Source of the DNA: Flavobacteriales bacterium
Lineage (GTDB): Bacteria; Bacteroidota; Bacteroidia; Flavobacteriales_F; PHOS-HE28
NCBI GenBank assembly: GCA_016715995.1
Contig: JADJXF010000017.1
Location: 1-64,000 of the forward strand
DNA: 64,000 bases
Direction of reading: 5' to 3'
This document shows, piece by piece, positions 35,801 to 43,529 of the stretch (its first letter is position 1; each line of letters starts with the position of its first letter). Made by a program: the position numbers and the translations under genes. The notes under the pieces were generated by a model, which did no database searches, had not been told where the DNA came from, and saw only the letters and a program-made list of their open reading frames with translations.

Positions 35801-36562
35801 ATCGCCGGTATTGGGGTCCATGCGCAGAAGCTTCCCGTTGAAGCTATCGAGCAGTTGCGAGCGCATGGCACCGACGTTCTCCGCCGGACGAATGATGCCA
35901 TCGGTTAGACCCTGTGACCAATACGTGTCGGTGCTACTGCCCACATCCACCACATTGTAGCTGGCGCCATCACCCAGGGTGGCCAGCAAGGTGCCATCCG
36001 TGCCGAACATGAGCGAGCCCGTGCTGTGCGATTCATGCAGCAGCGGCACCCCGGTCTGCGGGGTTTCCCCCAAGAGCACGAACCGGCTGGCGGGATTGGC
36101 GATGGTGTATGAAGGAGCGCTCGCCGTGTAGCGCGTGATGCGCATGATGGTGGCCGCGAAATACTCATTGGTCGTCGAACTGTAACTCCCCGTACCATGG
36201 TGCATGAGGTGATGGCGGTCCACCGTGTACATGCAGTAGAATCGGCCATTGCTCAAGAAGTTCGGGTCCAAGGCGAATCCGAGGAATCCATGGTCACGCC
36301 AGTTGCCGACCTCCTCGCTGATATTGAGCAACGGATTCGGCAGCCGAACCCCATTCTCCACGATCCACACCATTCCCCGCTTCTCCCAGACGTAGAGCCT
36401 GCCGTTCGCATCCCAAGTGGCACCCACCGGTTCCGTCCAGCCGCCCATGACCAGCGCATCGCTGAAGTTCGCTGGTAATAATTGCGCGGTGATGCGTGAG
36501 CCATGGAGGAGAGCACCTATCCAAAGGCATGTGAAAGCGATCTTTCCGATGAACGCCTGCAT
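32861..36562 (-). CDS. large secreted sugar-dehydrogenase/PKD/PA14 protein, copy 1
   Basis: The product is 1233 residues. Signal peptide 1-27; residues 30-510 are a glucose/sorbosone dehydrogenase propeller (DALVMGGWTEPVGATWDANG, GFALDPNFLSNGR, WALGLRNPYR, GDVQWGTWEDLNICTEGG, NFGWPIFEG); PKD domains lie at about 535-620 and 735-815 (HSWNFGDGSP, YHWEFGDGTT); a PA14 domain lies at about 830-960. A conserved tail domain (about 970-1150, VVDWVLVELRNKNNP) ends in two copies of a 38-residue module with NDRDPIL (1154-1233). No known T9SS sorting domain is seen. It is a surface carbohydrate oxidase or adhesin by inference. Paralogue of the gene at 36665. Confidence 0.85.
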   Translation of the reverse strand: MQAFIGKIAFTCLWIGALLHGSRITAQLLPANFSDALVMGGWTEPVGATWDANGRLYVWEKRGMVWIVENGVRLPNPLLNISEEVGNWRDHGFLGFALDPNFLSNGRFYCMYTVDRHHLMHHGTGSYSSTTNEYFAATIMRITRYTASAPSYTIANPASRFVLLGETPQTGVPLLHESHSTGSLMFGTDGTLLATLGDGASYNVVDVGSSTDTYWSQGLTDGIIRPAENVGAMRSQLLDSFNGKLLRMDPNTGDGVPSNPWYDPAAPRAPRSRTWALGLRNPYRATIKPNSGSTDPTDGRPGTVYIGDVQWGTWEDLNICTEGGMNFGWPIFEGLTPHTGYSNALTANLDAPNPLYDGVNCTLQHLRFQDLLKQDTPIHLNGHPNPCNPAVQIPNSIPKHYHARPVVDWLHGNQSRCGGFAGTSAVTYDLDAGDSPVPGPRFGGNCAVGGPWMAGLNMPAGYQNSTFHGDYASGWIRRFMFDEQERPISVHNFATGLGAVVWIGAGPDGCVWYVRYNTNELRRICYTLAVNLPPVAVAAQSVQYGTGPLMVQFNGSGSSDPENGAITHSWNFGDGSPASTEVNPSHTFDAEPGVPTTYNGTLTVTDNQGQTATASLIVSVNNTPPVVSITSIPTGAFYPVGVDTTYQLQASVTDAEHGPGQLSYAWRTILHHNTHEHPEAVDNNVSTSAVISGVGCDNDTYYYTVNLTVTDAGGLSTITQRRLDPRCYVIPPTAIIHASASAGPAPLVVVFDGTASYDPGSIVAYHWEFGDGTTSTSPMPSKVFSETGDHQVVLTVTDDDGLTGQALKVISIISFAPPQCVGATGSITREYWSSVSGSDVSNLINSPNFPNNPSGSSFPTSFQAPTNFANNYGTRMRGYVIAPQTGNYTFTLTSDDASVLYLSVNADPLMKQVICSVPGFTGATEYTKYPSQVSASIALEAGRYYYVEALHKEGSGSDHLAVRWQTPSNSTRTVVPGSVLARWQDCPPGIRVRTNLQGPWDPDAQLMRDDLRAAGLIPLTEPYTALGFTQAGGGGGESTTLARLGQTGKNAVVDWVLVELRNKNNPTQIVATRSALLERDGDVLGVDGYARLLFNVPADNYYIAVRHRNHLGVMSLGSIALGSHESGLDLTLPSTPSWGIDARTVLSNGRRSQWCGNTLRDGTLRYTGQDNDRDPILSEVGGSVPTNTNTGYLGTDVTLDGVVRYVGDGNDRDPILMNIGGSVPTNTRIEQLP
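32864..33103 (-). repeat. tandem NDRDPIL C-terminal module, copy 1 gene
   Basis: Residues 1154-1192 and 1193-1233 of the large protein are two copies of one module: an acidic D/N-rich loop, RY-x-G-x-x-NDRDPIL, then GGSVPTNT. The second copy ends the protein with RIEQLP. The D-x-T/N-x-DG loop resembles EF-hand or dockerin calcium loops, but the NDRDPIL part does not. Confidence 0.8.
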
Positions 36563-36664
36563 TTCGTCGCTGAATTTCAGTTTCGAGCCGACGAAAATAT
36601 CAGAATGGGGGCGCCCTTGTCAACCGGGGGATGGCTGGGACCGGAAGCCTCTCCGGAATCCGAC

Positions 36665-39600
36665 TCAGGGAAGCTGTTGCGTCCGCGTGGCTGTCGGGGT
36701 GGATCCGCCGATGTTCAGCAGGATCGGGTCACGGTCGTTGCCGTTGCCCACGTACTTCACCATACCGCTCAGATCCACGTCCTCCAACCGGTATCCGTTG
36801 ATGGTGTTCGACGGCACGCTTCCGCCAATGGCGAGGAGGATCGGGTCGCGATCATTGCCATCGCCGACGTACCGCAGGACGCCGTCCCTGTTCACATCGC
36901 CGCTCCACAGCCCCATGCGTCCATCCCCAAGCGCTGCTCGGCCTTGGCTCCCAAAGGCTGCGGTGGTGGAGAGGGATAGGTCCACGGCTTGGTCTCCGGC
37001 ATCCAATCGGACCGCCACGGCAGTCATCGAAGCCAGATGGTTCCTGTGCCGCACCGCCACGAAGTAGTTGTCGTTGGCCACGTTGAACGAAATGCGAGCA
37101 AAACCATCCGTGCCCACCACATCGCCATCACGCTCCAGAAGTGCGCTTCTTGACGCCATGATCAAAGCCGGATTGTTCTTGTTGCGCAGTTCAACCACCA
37201 CCCAATCCACAACGGCGTTCGGCCCTGTCACGGCTAGACGAGCCGGAGCAATGCTTCCACCGGTGCTACCCATGTACACATATCCCAAAGCGGTATATGG
37301 CTCATTCAAAGGCACCAGGCCAGCGATGCGCAGGTCATCGCGCATCAGATTGATGGAGGCTAGATAGGGTCCGCTCAGGTTCGTCCGCAAGCGCACGCCT
37401 GGCGGGCAATCCTGCCACTGGACCAAGGCGCTCCCGGGAATCACCACCCGTGTGGCGTTCGACGGAGTCTGCCAGTACAGGGCCAAATGATCGCTCTGGG
37501 CGGCCTCCTTGTGCAGCATCTCGAGGTAATAGTGCTGGCCCGCCTGAAGCAGAACCGGCGAACTGACTTGTGTGAGGTACTTGTCGAACTCAGCAGCCAA
37601 CGTATTCCCAGGCACCGAGCAGATCAACTGCTTATGGCGGGCCTCCGCATTCAGGCTCAGGTACGCCGCGGATGCATCGTCGCTGGTGAGCGTGAAGGTG
37701 TACAGGCCCGTCTGCGGCGCAACGATATACCCCCTGACCCGCGCGCCGTAGTCGTTCGCGGCATTCGTCGGTCCCTGAGCACTGGTGATCACACCGCTGC
37801 TCGATGGGTTGTTCGGGTAATTCGGCGCGTTCAGCAGATCGGCCACGCTGGCGCCCGCGATGCTGTGCCAAACTTGGCGCCGCAAGCCCCCAGCGGCACC
37901 CGCGCATTGCGGTGGATCAAAGGTGACCACGCTAATGGTGCGAGAAGCCAGCCCTGTGAGCCCGTCGTTGTCGGTCACCAGAAGCGTCACGAGGTGGTCT
38001 CCTGAGTCAGTGAAGGTCTTGGAAGGAGTAGCGGAGCCGCTGGAAGTGCCATCGCCGAAATCCCAATGGTAGGCCACGATGGTGCCGGGGTCATAGGAGT
38101 CGGTGCCATCGAATTGCACGGCGAACGGAGCTGGACCTGCCAAGGCATCGGCATGTATGATGGCGGTGGGCGCAATGGCTTGGCAGCGTGGAAAGATGCG
38201 GTGCATATCGCTTCCAGTAAGTCCATGCGCATCGGTCACATTCAGGCGGACTTCGTACGAATAGTCCTGCCCATCGCAACCCTCACCGCTCGTCACCATG
38301 CTGGACGCAGTGGTGTTGACCACTGCGCCCGGATGCTCATGTGCATTGTGCCGCAACAGGGTCTGCCAAGCATAGGTGAGCTGGCTTGGGCCATGCTGTG
38401 AATCGGTTACCTGGGCCGTCAGCTGCCAGGTGGTATCGGCACCAACGGGATAGAAAGCGCCATCCACCGGGCTGCTGATGCTGACCACTGGAGGCGTATT
38501 GTTGAGCGAAACGAGCAAGGTAGTGGCGGATTGCTGCCCGATGTTGTCGGTAACCGTGAGCGTGACCGTGAAGGAGACCGGCGCGGAAGTACCCGGTGAG
38601 AAGAGGTGCGAGGGATTCGCGGCCGTGCTGTTTGCTGTGCCATCGCCGAAGTTCCACAGGTAGGTGATCGCGCCGCCTTCGGGGTCGTTGGTCCCGCTGC
38701 TGGTGAATTGGACCAGCAGTGGGGCCGGTCCGTACTGGAAATTCTGTCCGGCCACCACCACCGGCGGCAGGTTCACAGTGCCCATGTTGCAGATCCGTCG
38801 CAGCTCGGTGGAGTTGTACTTGATGTACCACAGGCATTCATCAGCTCCTGCACCGATCCAATTCACCGCGCCCAGCCCACTGGCGAAATCATGCACGCTT
38901 GTCACTTGTCCAGCGGCGTCATGCGCGAAGCGGCGGATCCAGCCTCCAGCGTAGTCACCATGGAAGGAGCTGTTCTGGTACTCCGCTGGAAAACCGGCCC
39001 AGTTGCTCCACGGCCCGCCGATGGCAGCGTAGCCGCCGAACCGGGGTCCAGGCACCGGCGATTGCGCGTCATCCAGGTCGAAGGTCACCGCATCGGTTCC
39101 GCTGAAAGCCCCGCAACGCGAACGATTGCCATGCTGCCAATCGATGGACGGCCTTGCATGATAGAACTTCGGAGTGCTGTTGGGTACCTGGATATCTGCG
39201 CTGCACGGGTTCGGATGGCCGTTCACATGGATGGGCGTATCCTGCTTCAGCAGGTCCTGGAAGCGGAAGTAAGGCAACGTGCAGCTCGTGCCGTTGTAAA
39301 TCGGGTTGGGGCAATCGCGATTCTCGGTCAGCGCGGCCATGTACCCTGCTTGAGGCTCCATGCCTTCGAACAGCGGCCAACCGAAGTTCTGGCCCGGCTC
39401 GGTGCACACGTCCATCTCCTCCCACTGGTTGTAGCCTACATCACCGATGAGAAGCGTCCCCACATCGCCATCATTCTGATTCAAACTGCCGGTGCCGGGC
39501 TGAAGGCTCATCCGGTATGGATTGCGCAACCCAAGCGCCCAGACACGCGAGCGGGGCGCGCGCGGCGCCGATGGGTCGTAGAACGGATTGCTGGGCACGC

Positions 39601-40348
39601 CGTTGCCGGTGCTCGGATCCATGCGGAGCACCTTTCCATTGAAACAGTCCACCATTTGCGCACGGAAAGCGCCGACATTCTCTTCAGGTCTGATGATGCC
39701 GTCGGACAAGGCCTGGGCGAAATAGGTCTCTGCAGCATTGCCTGCATCCACACTACCCGCACTCGCGCCGTCGCCGATACTCGCGAGCAGGGTGCCGTCC
39801 CTGGCGAAAAGCAAGGTACCCGGTCCGTGGGTGTTGTACAGCAGCGGGGCACCTGTGACGATGGTCTCACCTAGGAGGACTACCCTGCTTGCGGGATCGA
39901 CTGAGGTGAATGCTGGCCCGATGGCGGTATAGCGGGCAATCCGCACAATGCACGCCGCGTTGGGCTGGCTGGCAAAGGGGTCATAACTGCCGGTCCCGAA
40001 ATAAAGCAGGTGGTGACGGTCAACGGTGTACATCACGTAGATCCGTCCATTGGAAAGGAACCCCGGATCCAACGCGAAGCCCAGCATACCGTAGTCGCCC
40101 CAATTGCCCACCTCCTGATCGATGTTGAGCAAGGCACTCGGCAGCCGCACCCCGTCTTCCACGATCCACACTCGACCGCGCTTCTCCCACACATACATCC
40201 GCCCGTTCGCATCCCAAACCGCTCCAACCGGTCCGTTCCATCCGCCCATCACGAGCGCGTCGCTGAAGCCTGCGGGTAAGGTCTGGCCCATTGCGGTCGA
40301 GGCCAGCAGGAAAGTCACTATGACTTGGAACAGGATTGTACGTGACAC
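36665..40348 (-). CDS. large secreted sugar-dehydrogenase/PKD/PA14 protein, copy 2
   Basis: The product is 1227 residues from GTG 40348. The signal peptide ends near AMG. It has the same domain order as the neighbour at 32861: propeller (25-500; DALVMGGWNGPVGAVWDANG, WALGLRNPYR, GQNFGWPLFEG), two PKD domains (about 530-615, 730-810; YLWNFGDGTA, YHWDFGDGTS), PA14 (about 825-955), the VVDWVVVELRNKNNP tail domain and two NDRDPIL modules (1147-1227) ending RTQQLP. The two proteins align over their whole length with many substitutions, so the duplication is old. The 102 bases between them hold no strong hairpin. TAGCGTCG upstream is one base from the promoter box. Confidence 0.83.
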   Translation of the reverse strand: MSRTILFQVIVTFLLASTAMGQTLPAGFSDALVMGGWNGPVGAVWDANGRMYVWEKRGRVWIVEDGVRLPSALLNIDQEVGNWGDYGMLGFALDPGFLSNGRIYVMYTVDRHHLLYFGTGSYDPFASQPNAACIVRIARYTAIGPAFTSVDPASRVVLLGETIVTGAPLLYNTHGPGTLLFARDGTLLASIGDGASAGSVDAGNAAETYFAQALSDGIIRPEENVGAFRAQMVDCFNGKVLRMDPSTGNGVPSNPFYDPSAPRAPRSRVWALGLRNPYRMSLQPGTGSLNQNDGDVGTLLIGDVGYNQWEEMDVCTEPGQNFGWPLFEGMEPQAGYMAALTENRDCPNPIYNGTSCTLPYFRFQDLLKQDTPIHVNGHPNPCSADIQVPNSTPKFYHARPSIDWQHGNRSRCGAFSGTDAVTFDLDDAQSPVPGPRFGGYAAIGGPWSNWAGFPAEYQNSSFHGDYAGGWIRRFAHDAAGQVTSVHDFASGLGAVNWIGAGADECLWYIKYNSTELRRICNMGTVNLPPVVVAGQNFQYGPAPLLVQFTSSGTNDPEGGAITYLWNFGDGTANSTAANPSHLFSPGTSAPVSFTVTLTVTDNIGQQSATTLLVSLNNTPPVVSISSPVDGAFYPVGADTTWQLTAQVTDSQHGPSQLTYAWQTLLRHNAHEHPGAVVNTTASSMVTSGEGCDGQDYSYEVRLNVTDAHGLTGSDMHRIFPRCQAIAPTAIIHADALAGPAPFAVQFDGTDSYDPGTIVAYHWDFGDGTSSGSATPSKTFTDSGDHLVTLLVTDNDGLTGLASRTISVVTFDPPQCAGAAGGLRRQVWHSIAGASVADLLNAPNYPNNPSSSGVITSAQGPTNAANDYGARVRGYIVAPQTGLYTFTLTSDDASAAYLSLNAEARHKQLICSVPGNTLAAEFDKYLTQVSSPVLLQAGQHYYLEMLHKEAAQSDHLALYWQTPSNATRVVIPGSALVQWQDCPPGVRLRTNLSGPYLASINLMRDDLRIAGLVPLNEPYTALGYVYMGSTGGSIAPARLAVTGPNAVVDWVVVELRNKNNPALIMASRSALLERDGDVVGTDGFARISFNVANDNYFVAVRHRNHLASMTAVAVRLDAGDQAVDLSLSTTAAFGSQGRAALGDGRMGLWSGDVNRDGVLRYVGDGNDRDPILLAIGGSVPSNTINGYRLEDVDLSGMVKYVGNGNDRDPILLNIGGSTPTATRTQQLP
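36668..36910 (-). repeat. tandem NDRDPIL C-terminal module, copy 2 gene
   Basis: Residues 1147-1186 and 1187-1227 carry the same module: GDVNRDGVLRYVGDGNDRD then PILLAIGGSVPSNT, and EDVDLSGMVKYVGNGNDRD then PILLNIGGSTPTAT. The first copy has a complete D-x-N-x-DG calcium-type loop. Confidence 0.8.
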
Positions 40349-40428
40349 GTGCTGCCGCCGACGCTACACCACATCGGACCGCGAAGATGCAGCGATTCCT
40401 ACCTACTGCCGAAATCACACTCGTCAAG

Positions 40429-41496
40429 TCACTCAAAGAGCGCCAGTTGCCCCTGCGGAGGCGGTTTGAAGAGGTCGCACCGAAGTGTCGGCATGTGCGC
40501 CTCTCCGAAGCAACGGCGCCGCATCACTTTGAACAGCCGGGCGATGTGTTCGGCGTGAACACCTGAGCCCCGCATGCGTCTGCCGAACGCGCTGTCGCTC
40601 ATCAGGCCCCCATGCATCGCCTTCACATGCTCCATCACGCGTGCGGCACGGTCCGGGGAGTGCTCTTGCAGCCAAGCGGTGAAAATCGGCTCCACGGCCC
40701 CGTTCGTGCGCAGGATGGTGTAGCTGGCGCTGATCGCACCGGCCTCGGCGGTGGCGCGCAGAAGGTCTGGCACCTCGCTCTCGTTCAGCGCGGGGATGAT
40801 CGGCGCGAGCATGGCCATCACCGGCACCCCGGCATCGCGAAGAGCGCCAATGGCACGCAGCCGGTTCGCGATTGAACTGGTCCGTGGCTCCAGCACGCGC
40901 CTCAGGTCCTCGTTCAGCGTGGTCACACTGATGGCGACCATTGCCAACCCTTGGCTGGCGAGTGCTTCCAGCAAGTCGAGGTCGCGCAGCACCAACGCGT
41001 TCTTGGTGATCACCGAGACGGGCTGCTTGAAGGCCAGGGCGACCTCGAGCAGCTGACGTGTGATGCGTTCCTTGCGTTCAATCGGCTGATAGGGATCCGT
41101 GGCGCCTGAAATACTGATTGGCTCCACCGCCCATCGGGGGTTGCGCAACTGCTTCTCCAGCAGCTCTGGCGCATTCCGTTTCACGATGATCACCTGCTCG
41201 AAATCCAGGCCGGCGCTGTAGCCCCAATACTCGTGCGTCGGTCGCGCATAACAATACGCGCAACCATGCTCGCAGCCTTGGTAAGGGTTCAGGCTGTGCA
41301 CGAACGGCAGGTCCGGACTCTCTACGCGGTTCACGATGGTGCGCGGATGCTCCACCAGGTACTTCGTGGGACGCGCGTCCTCCAGCGGCTCATCGATGCC
41401 TTCCCAATGAACAATGCCCTGGCTACGGCTCAGGAAACGATTCGGCACCTGCATGGCCGCTCCCCTTCCCTTGACGGCTTTCCCATCACCCTGCAT
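40429..41496 (-). CDS. radical SAM protein (PA0069/SplB-like family)
   Basis: The product is 355 residues from the start at 41496. The radical SAM cluster is CEHGCAYCYARPTHEY (C-x3-C-x2-C) near residue 80, after SLNPYQG. It is followed by GATDPYQPIERK, VSVITKNALVLRDLDLL, a PMAMLAPIIPALN-like strand and RSPDRAARVMEHV. The family is related to spore photoproduct lyase-like enzymes and has no settled substrate. It is soluble and cytoplasmic. The divergent TolB-like gene shares the 88-base upstream gap. Confidence 0.85.
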   Translation of the reverse strand: MQGDGKAVKGRGAAMQVPNRFLSRSQGIVHWEGIDEPLEDARPTKYLVEHPRTIVNRVESPDLPFVHSLNPYQGCEHGCAYCYARPTHEYWGYSAGLDFEQVIIVKRNAPELLEKQLRNPRWAVEPISISGATDPYQPIERKERITRQLLEVALAFKQPVSVITKNALVLRDLDLLEALASQGLAMVAISVTTLNEDLRRVLEPRTSSIANRLRAIGALRDAGVPVMAMLAPIIPALNESEVPDLLRATAEAGAISASYTILRTNGAVEPIFTAWLQEHSPDRAARVMEHVKAMHGGLMSDSAFGRRMRGSGVHAEHIARLFKVMRRRCFGEAHMPTLRCDLFKPPPQGQLALFE

Positions 41497-41549
41497 GGAC
41501 ACAAGGTAGTCGCATGAATCGCCTGACAGTCGGCTGACACCACGATCGG

Positions 41550-41557
41550 TAGTTTCG
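41550..41557 (+). promoter_or_regulatory. TAGTTTCG -7-like box
   Basis: TAGTTTCG lies 27 bases before the start at 41585. It is an exact TAnnTTCG match in the divergent gap. Confidence 0.4.
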
Positions 41558-41584
41558 CGGGCCAATCTCCTATTCACAGTCAGC

Positions 41585-42691
41585 ATGCTTCGTCATTGGA
41601 TAGTTCCATGTCTGCTCGGGGTGGCCTGTTCCGTTCCGAAACCGATTACCACCGCATCCATTTCGCCGGATTCCGTCATCGGCTGGGACAGCACCCTGAT
41701 CCTGCCGGGAGAGCGGCATTTCAAGCGTATCAAGCAGCTCACCTTCGGAGGCGATAATGCGGAAGCCTATTGGAGCTTCGGTGGCACACGCCTGGTGTTC
41801 CAATCCACGAATCCGGCATGGGACGAGGAATGCGACCAGATCCATGTCCTCGACCCTTTCAAAGGTGATGCGCGCAGCACTGAACCCGAGCAGATCAGTC
41901 TTCAAGGCGGGCGCACCACGTGCAGCTATTTCCTTCCGGGCGACAGCCTGATCCTATTCGCCAGCACGCACGAACACGCGGCCACATGCCCGGCTGTGCC
42001 AGAACGGCGCGCCGATGGCAAGTACGTGTGGCCCATCTACGAGAGCTTCGACATCCATGTGAGCGACCGTCGCGGCAATCTGCGACGAAAGCTCACCGAC
42101 CAGCCGGGATACGATGCCGAGGCCACGGTTTCGCCCACCGGCGACCGTATCGTGTTCACCAGCACACGCGACGGTGATCTGGATCTGTACACCATGAAAA
42201 CCGACGGCAGTGATGTGCGACGTGTGACCCATGAGCTCGGATACGACGGCGGGGCATTCTTCAGCCCTGATGGTAAGCGCTTGCTCTGGAGGGCTTCCCG
42301 GCCACGCACTGAAGAGGAGGTCGCCGAGTACAAGGCGCTGCTCAAGGAGGGACTCGTGAAGCCGACCAGCATGGAACTGTACGTCGCCAACGCGGATGGC
42401 TCCAACGCACAGCGGATCACCGATCTGGGACAGGCCAATTGGGCACCTTACTGGCACCCGGATGGGCAGCGGATCATCTTCGCGAGCAATCACAAGAGCA
42501 AGCGCGGCTTCCCATTCACGCTCTTCATGATCAGGGCGGATGGGACTGGGTTGGAACAGATAAGCCAGGGCGAGGCGTTCGATGCCTTCCCTGTGTTCAG
42601 CGCCGATGGACGATACCTCGTGTTCAGCAGCAACCGCTTCAATGGAGGCACGCGAGAGACGAACCTCTTCCTTGCGGAGTGGGTCGATTGA
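41585..42691 (+). CDS. TolB-like PD40 beta-propeller lipoprotein
   Basis: The product is 368 residues. The signal peptide MLRHWIVPCLLGVAC ends in a lipobox (GVAC, Cys15). Five to six PD40/WD40-like blades follow: NAEAYWSFGGTRLVFQSTNP, YDAEATVSPTGDRIVFTSTR, YDGGAFFSPDGKRLLWRASR, NWAPYWHPDGQRIIFASNHK and FDAFPVFSADGRYLVFSSNR. This is the TolB-type propeller found in periplasmic Tol and peptidase-associated proteins. It is a stand-alone lipoprotein, probably a binding scaffold; the function is unknown. Confidence 0.83.
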   Translation: MLRHWIVPCLLGVACSVPKPITTASISPDSVIGWDSTLILPGERHFKRIKQLTFGGDNAEAYWSFGGTRLVFQSTNPAWDEECDQIHVLDPFKGDARSTEPEQISLQGGRTTCSYFLPGDSLILFASTHEHAATCPAVPERRADGKYVWPIYESFDIHVSDRRGNLRRKLTDQPGYDAEATVSPTGDRIVFTSTRDGDLDLYTMKTDGSDVRRVTHELGYDGGAFFSPDGKRLLWRASRPRTEEEVAEYKALLKEGLVKPTSMELYVANADGSNAQRITDLGQANWAPYWHPDGQRIIFASNHKSKRGFPFTLFMIRADGTGLEQISQGEAFDAFPVFSADGRYLVFSSNRFNGGTRETNLFLAEWVD

Positions 42692-42767
42692 GCGTGGCAT
42701 ACCACGATCGGAGTATTCTGCGGTGCGTGTTCGACGTGGTCCGATTCAACGGCGATCTTCGCCGCCC

Positions 42768-43093
42768 ATGAGCGAGGGGCGGGATCGAAAGAATTGGATG
42801 CAGCGCCTTGCGCGGCGATGGAATGTCCCGCCCTCTCGGGTGCTCATCATCCTCTTTGGTCTTCGCGCACGGGCTTCACCGTGATGTTCCTGAAGCGGCC
42901 GATCGTCGCTTGGGCATCCGGCGACACAGGGGAGCCGCCCGTTCTCTTCAGTGTACTGTACTACGTGCTGATCCTCCCGTTCTATAACGTGTTGCTCCTG
43001 CTTTACGGAGCGCTCTTCGGCCAGTTCAGCTTCTTCTGGGAATTCGAGAAGCGCTTCTTCGGCCGGCTCCTTGGGCGGCATCGTACGCCTTGA
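42768..43093 (+). CDS. DUF6787-like small membrane protein, frameshifted
   Basis: MSEGRDRKNWMQRLARRWNV and on to LIIL is in one frame; GFTVMFLKRPIVAWAS and on to FFGRLLGRHRTP is in another. Together they match a Bacteroidota family with two membrane helices, the conserved GQFSFFWEFEKR near the end and a basic tail. The length of 326 bases (3n+2) implies one lost base near 42855-42875. It is an inner-membrane protein of unknown role. Its 3' end overlaps the convergent Vsr-like gene. Confidence 0.6.
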
Positions 43094-43510
43094 TCACGCG
43101 CGCGACCTGTGCGATTGGTGCGCGTTTAATCCGGCACTCCCAGAGCGTGATCACTTTCCAGCCCTCGCGGCGCAAGGCCAGCGCCTTCTCCGCGTCGCGC
43201 TCCTTGTTACGGGCAAGCTTCGGCAACCAATACCACGTGTTGCGCTTGGGCTTCCGGGGTTGCAGTGCGGGCAACCATGCCAGAAGCAACCATGAATGAA
43301 AACCGCAAGGCGGCGGCCAACGAAGGCGATGTCCGGCCGACCTGGCGCTTTGTTGTAGTGCAGCCGATATCCTGTGATGCCCGCGGCGCGCAGGCTTGCA
43401 CGCACGATCAGTTCTGGCTGCGTGTCCTTGCCACGGATGCGGCTCATGGTGGCGCTGACCTGGGCGCTCGCAGGCACGGGCCTGCGCCGACGAGGCGAAC
43501 GAACGGCCAT
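43026..43510 (-). CDS. vsr: Vsr-like very short patch repair endonuclease, frameshifted
   Basis: From the start at 43510 the first frame reads SATMSRIRGKDTQPELIVR, then YNKAPGRPDIAF and VFIHGCFWHGCPHC. The second frame reads KPKRNTWYWLPKLARNKERD and WKVITLWECRI. One more G in the run at 43256-43259 joins them as in Vsr enzymes. The Asp of GRPDIAF and His/Cys of the HGCFWHGCPHC zinc region are the active and structural sites. Vsr nicks T:G mismatches left by 5-methylcytosine deamination. No cytosine methylase gene is adjacent in this window. Confidence 0.8.
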
Positions 43511-43529
43511 GGGTCCAAGGTAGCCTTGC

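Noticed and set aside
33233..39874. Two plus-strand ORFs of 422 residues, 33233-34501 and 38606-39874
   Set aside because: They occupy non-equivalent positions opposite the two paralogous large genes and show no protein features; long reverse frames are common at this GC content.
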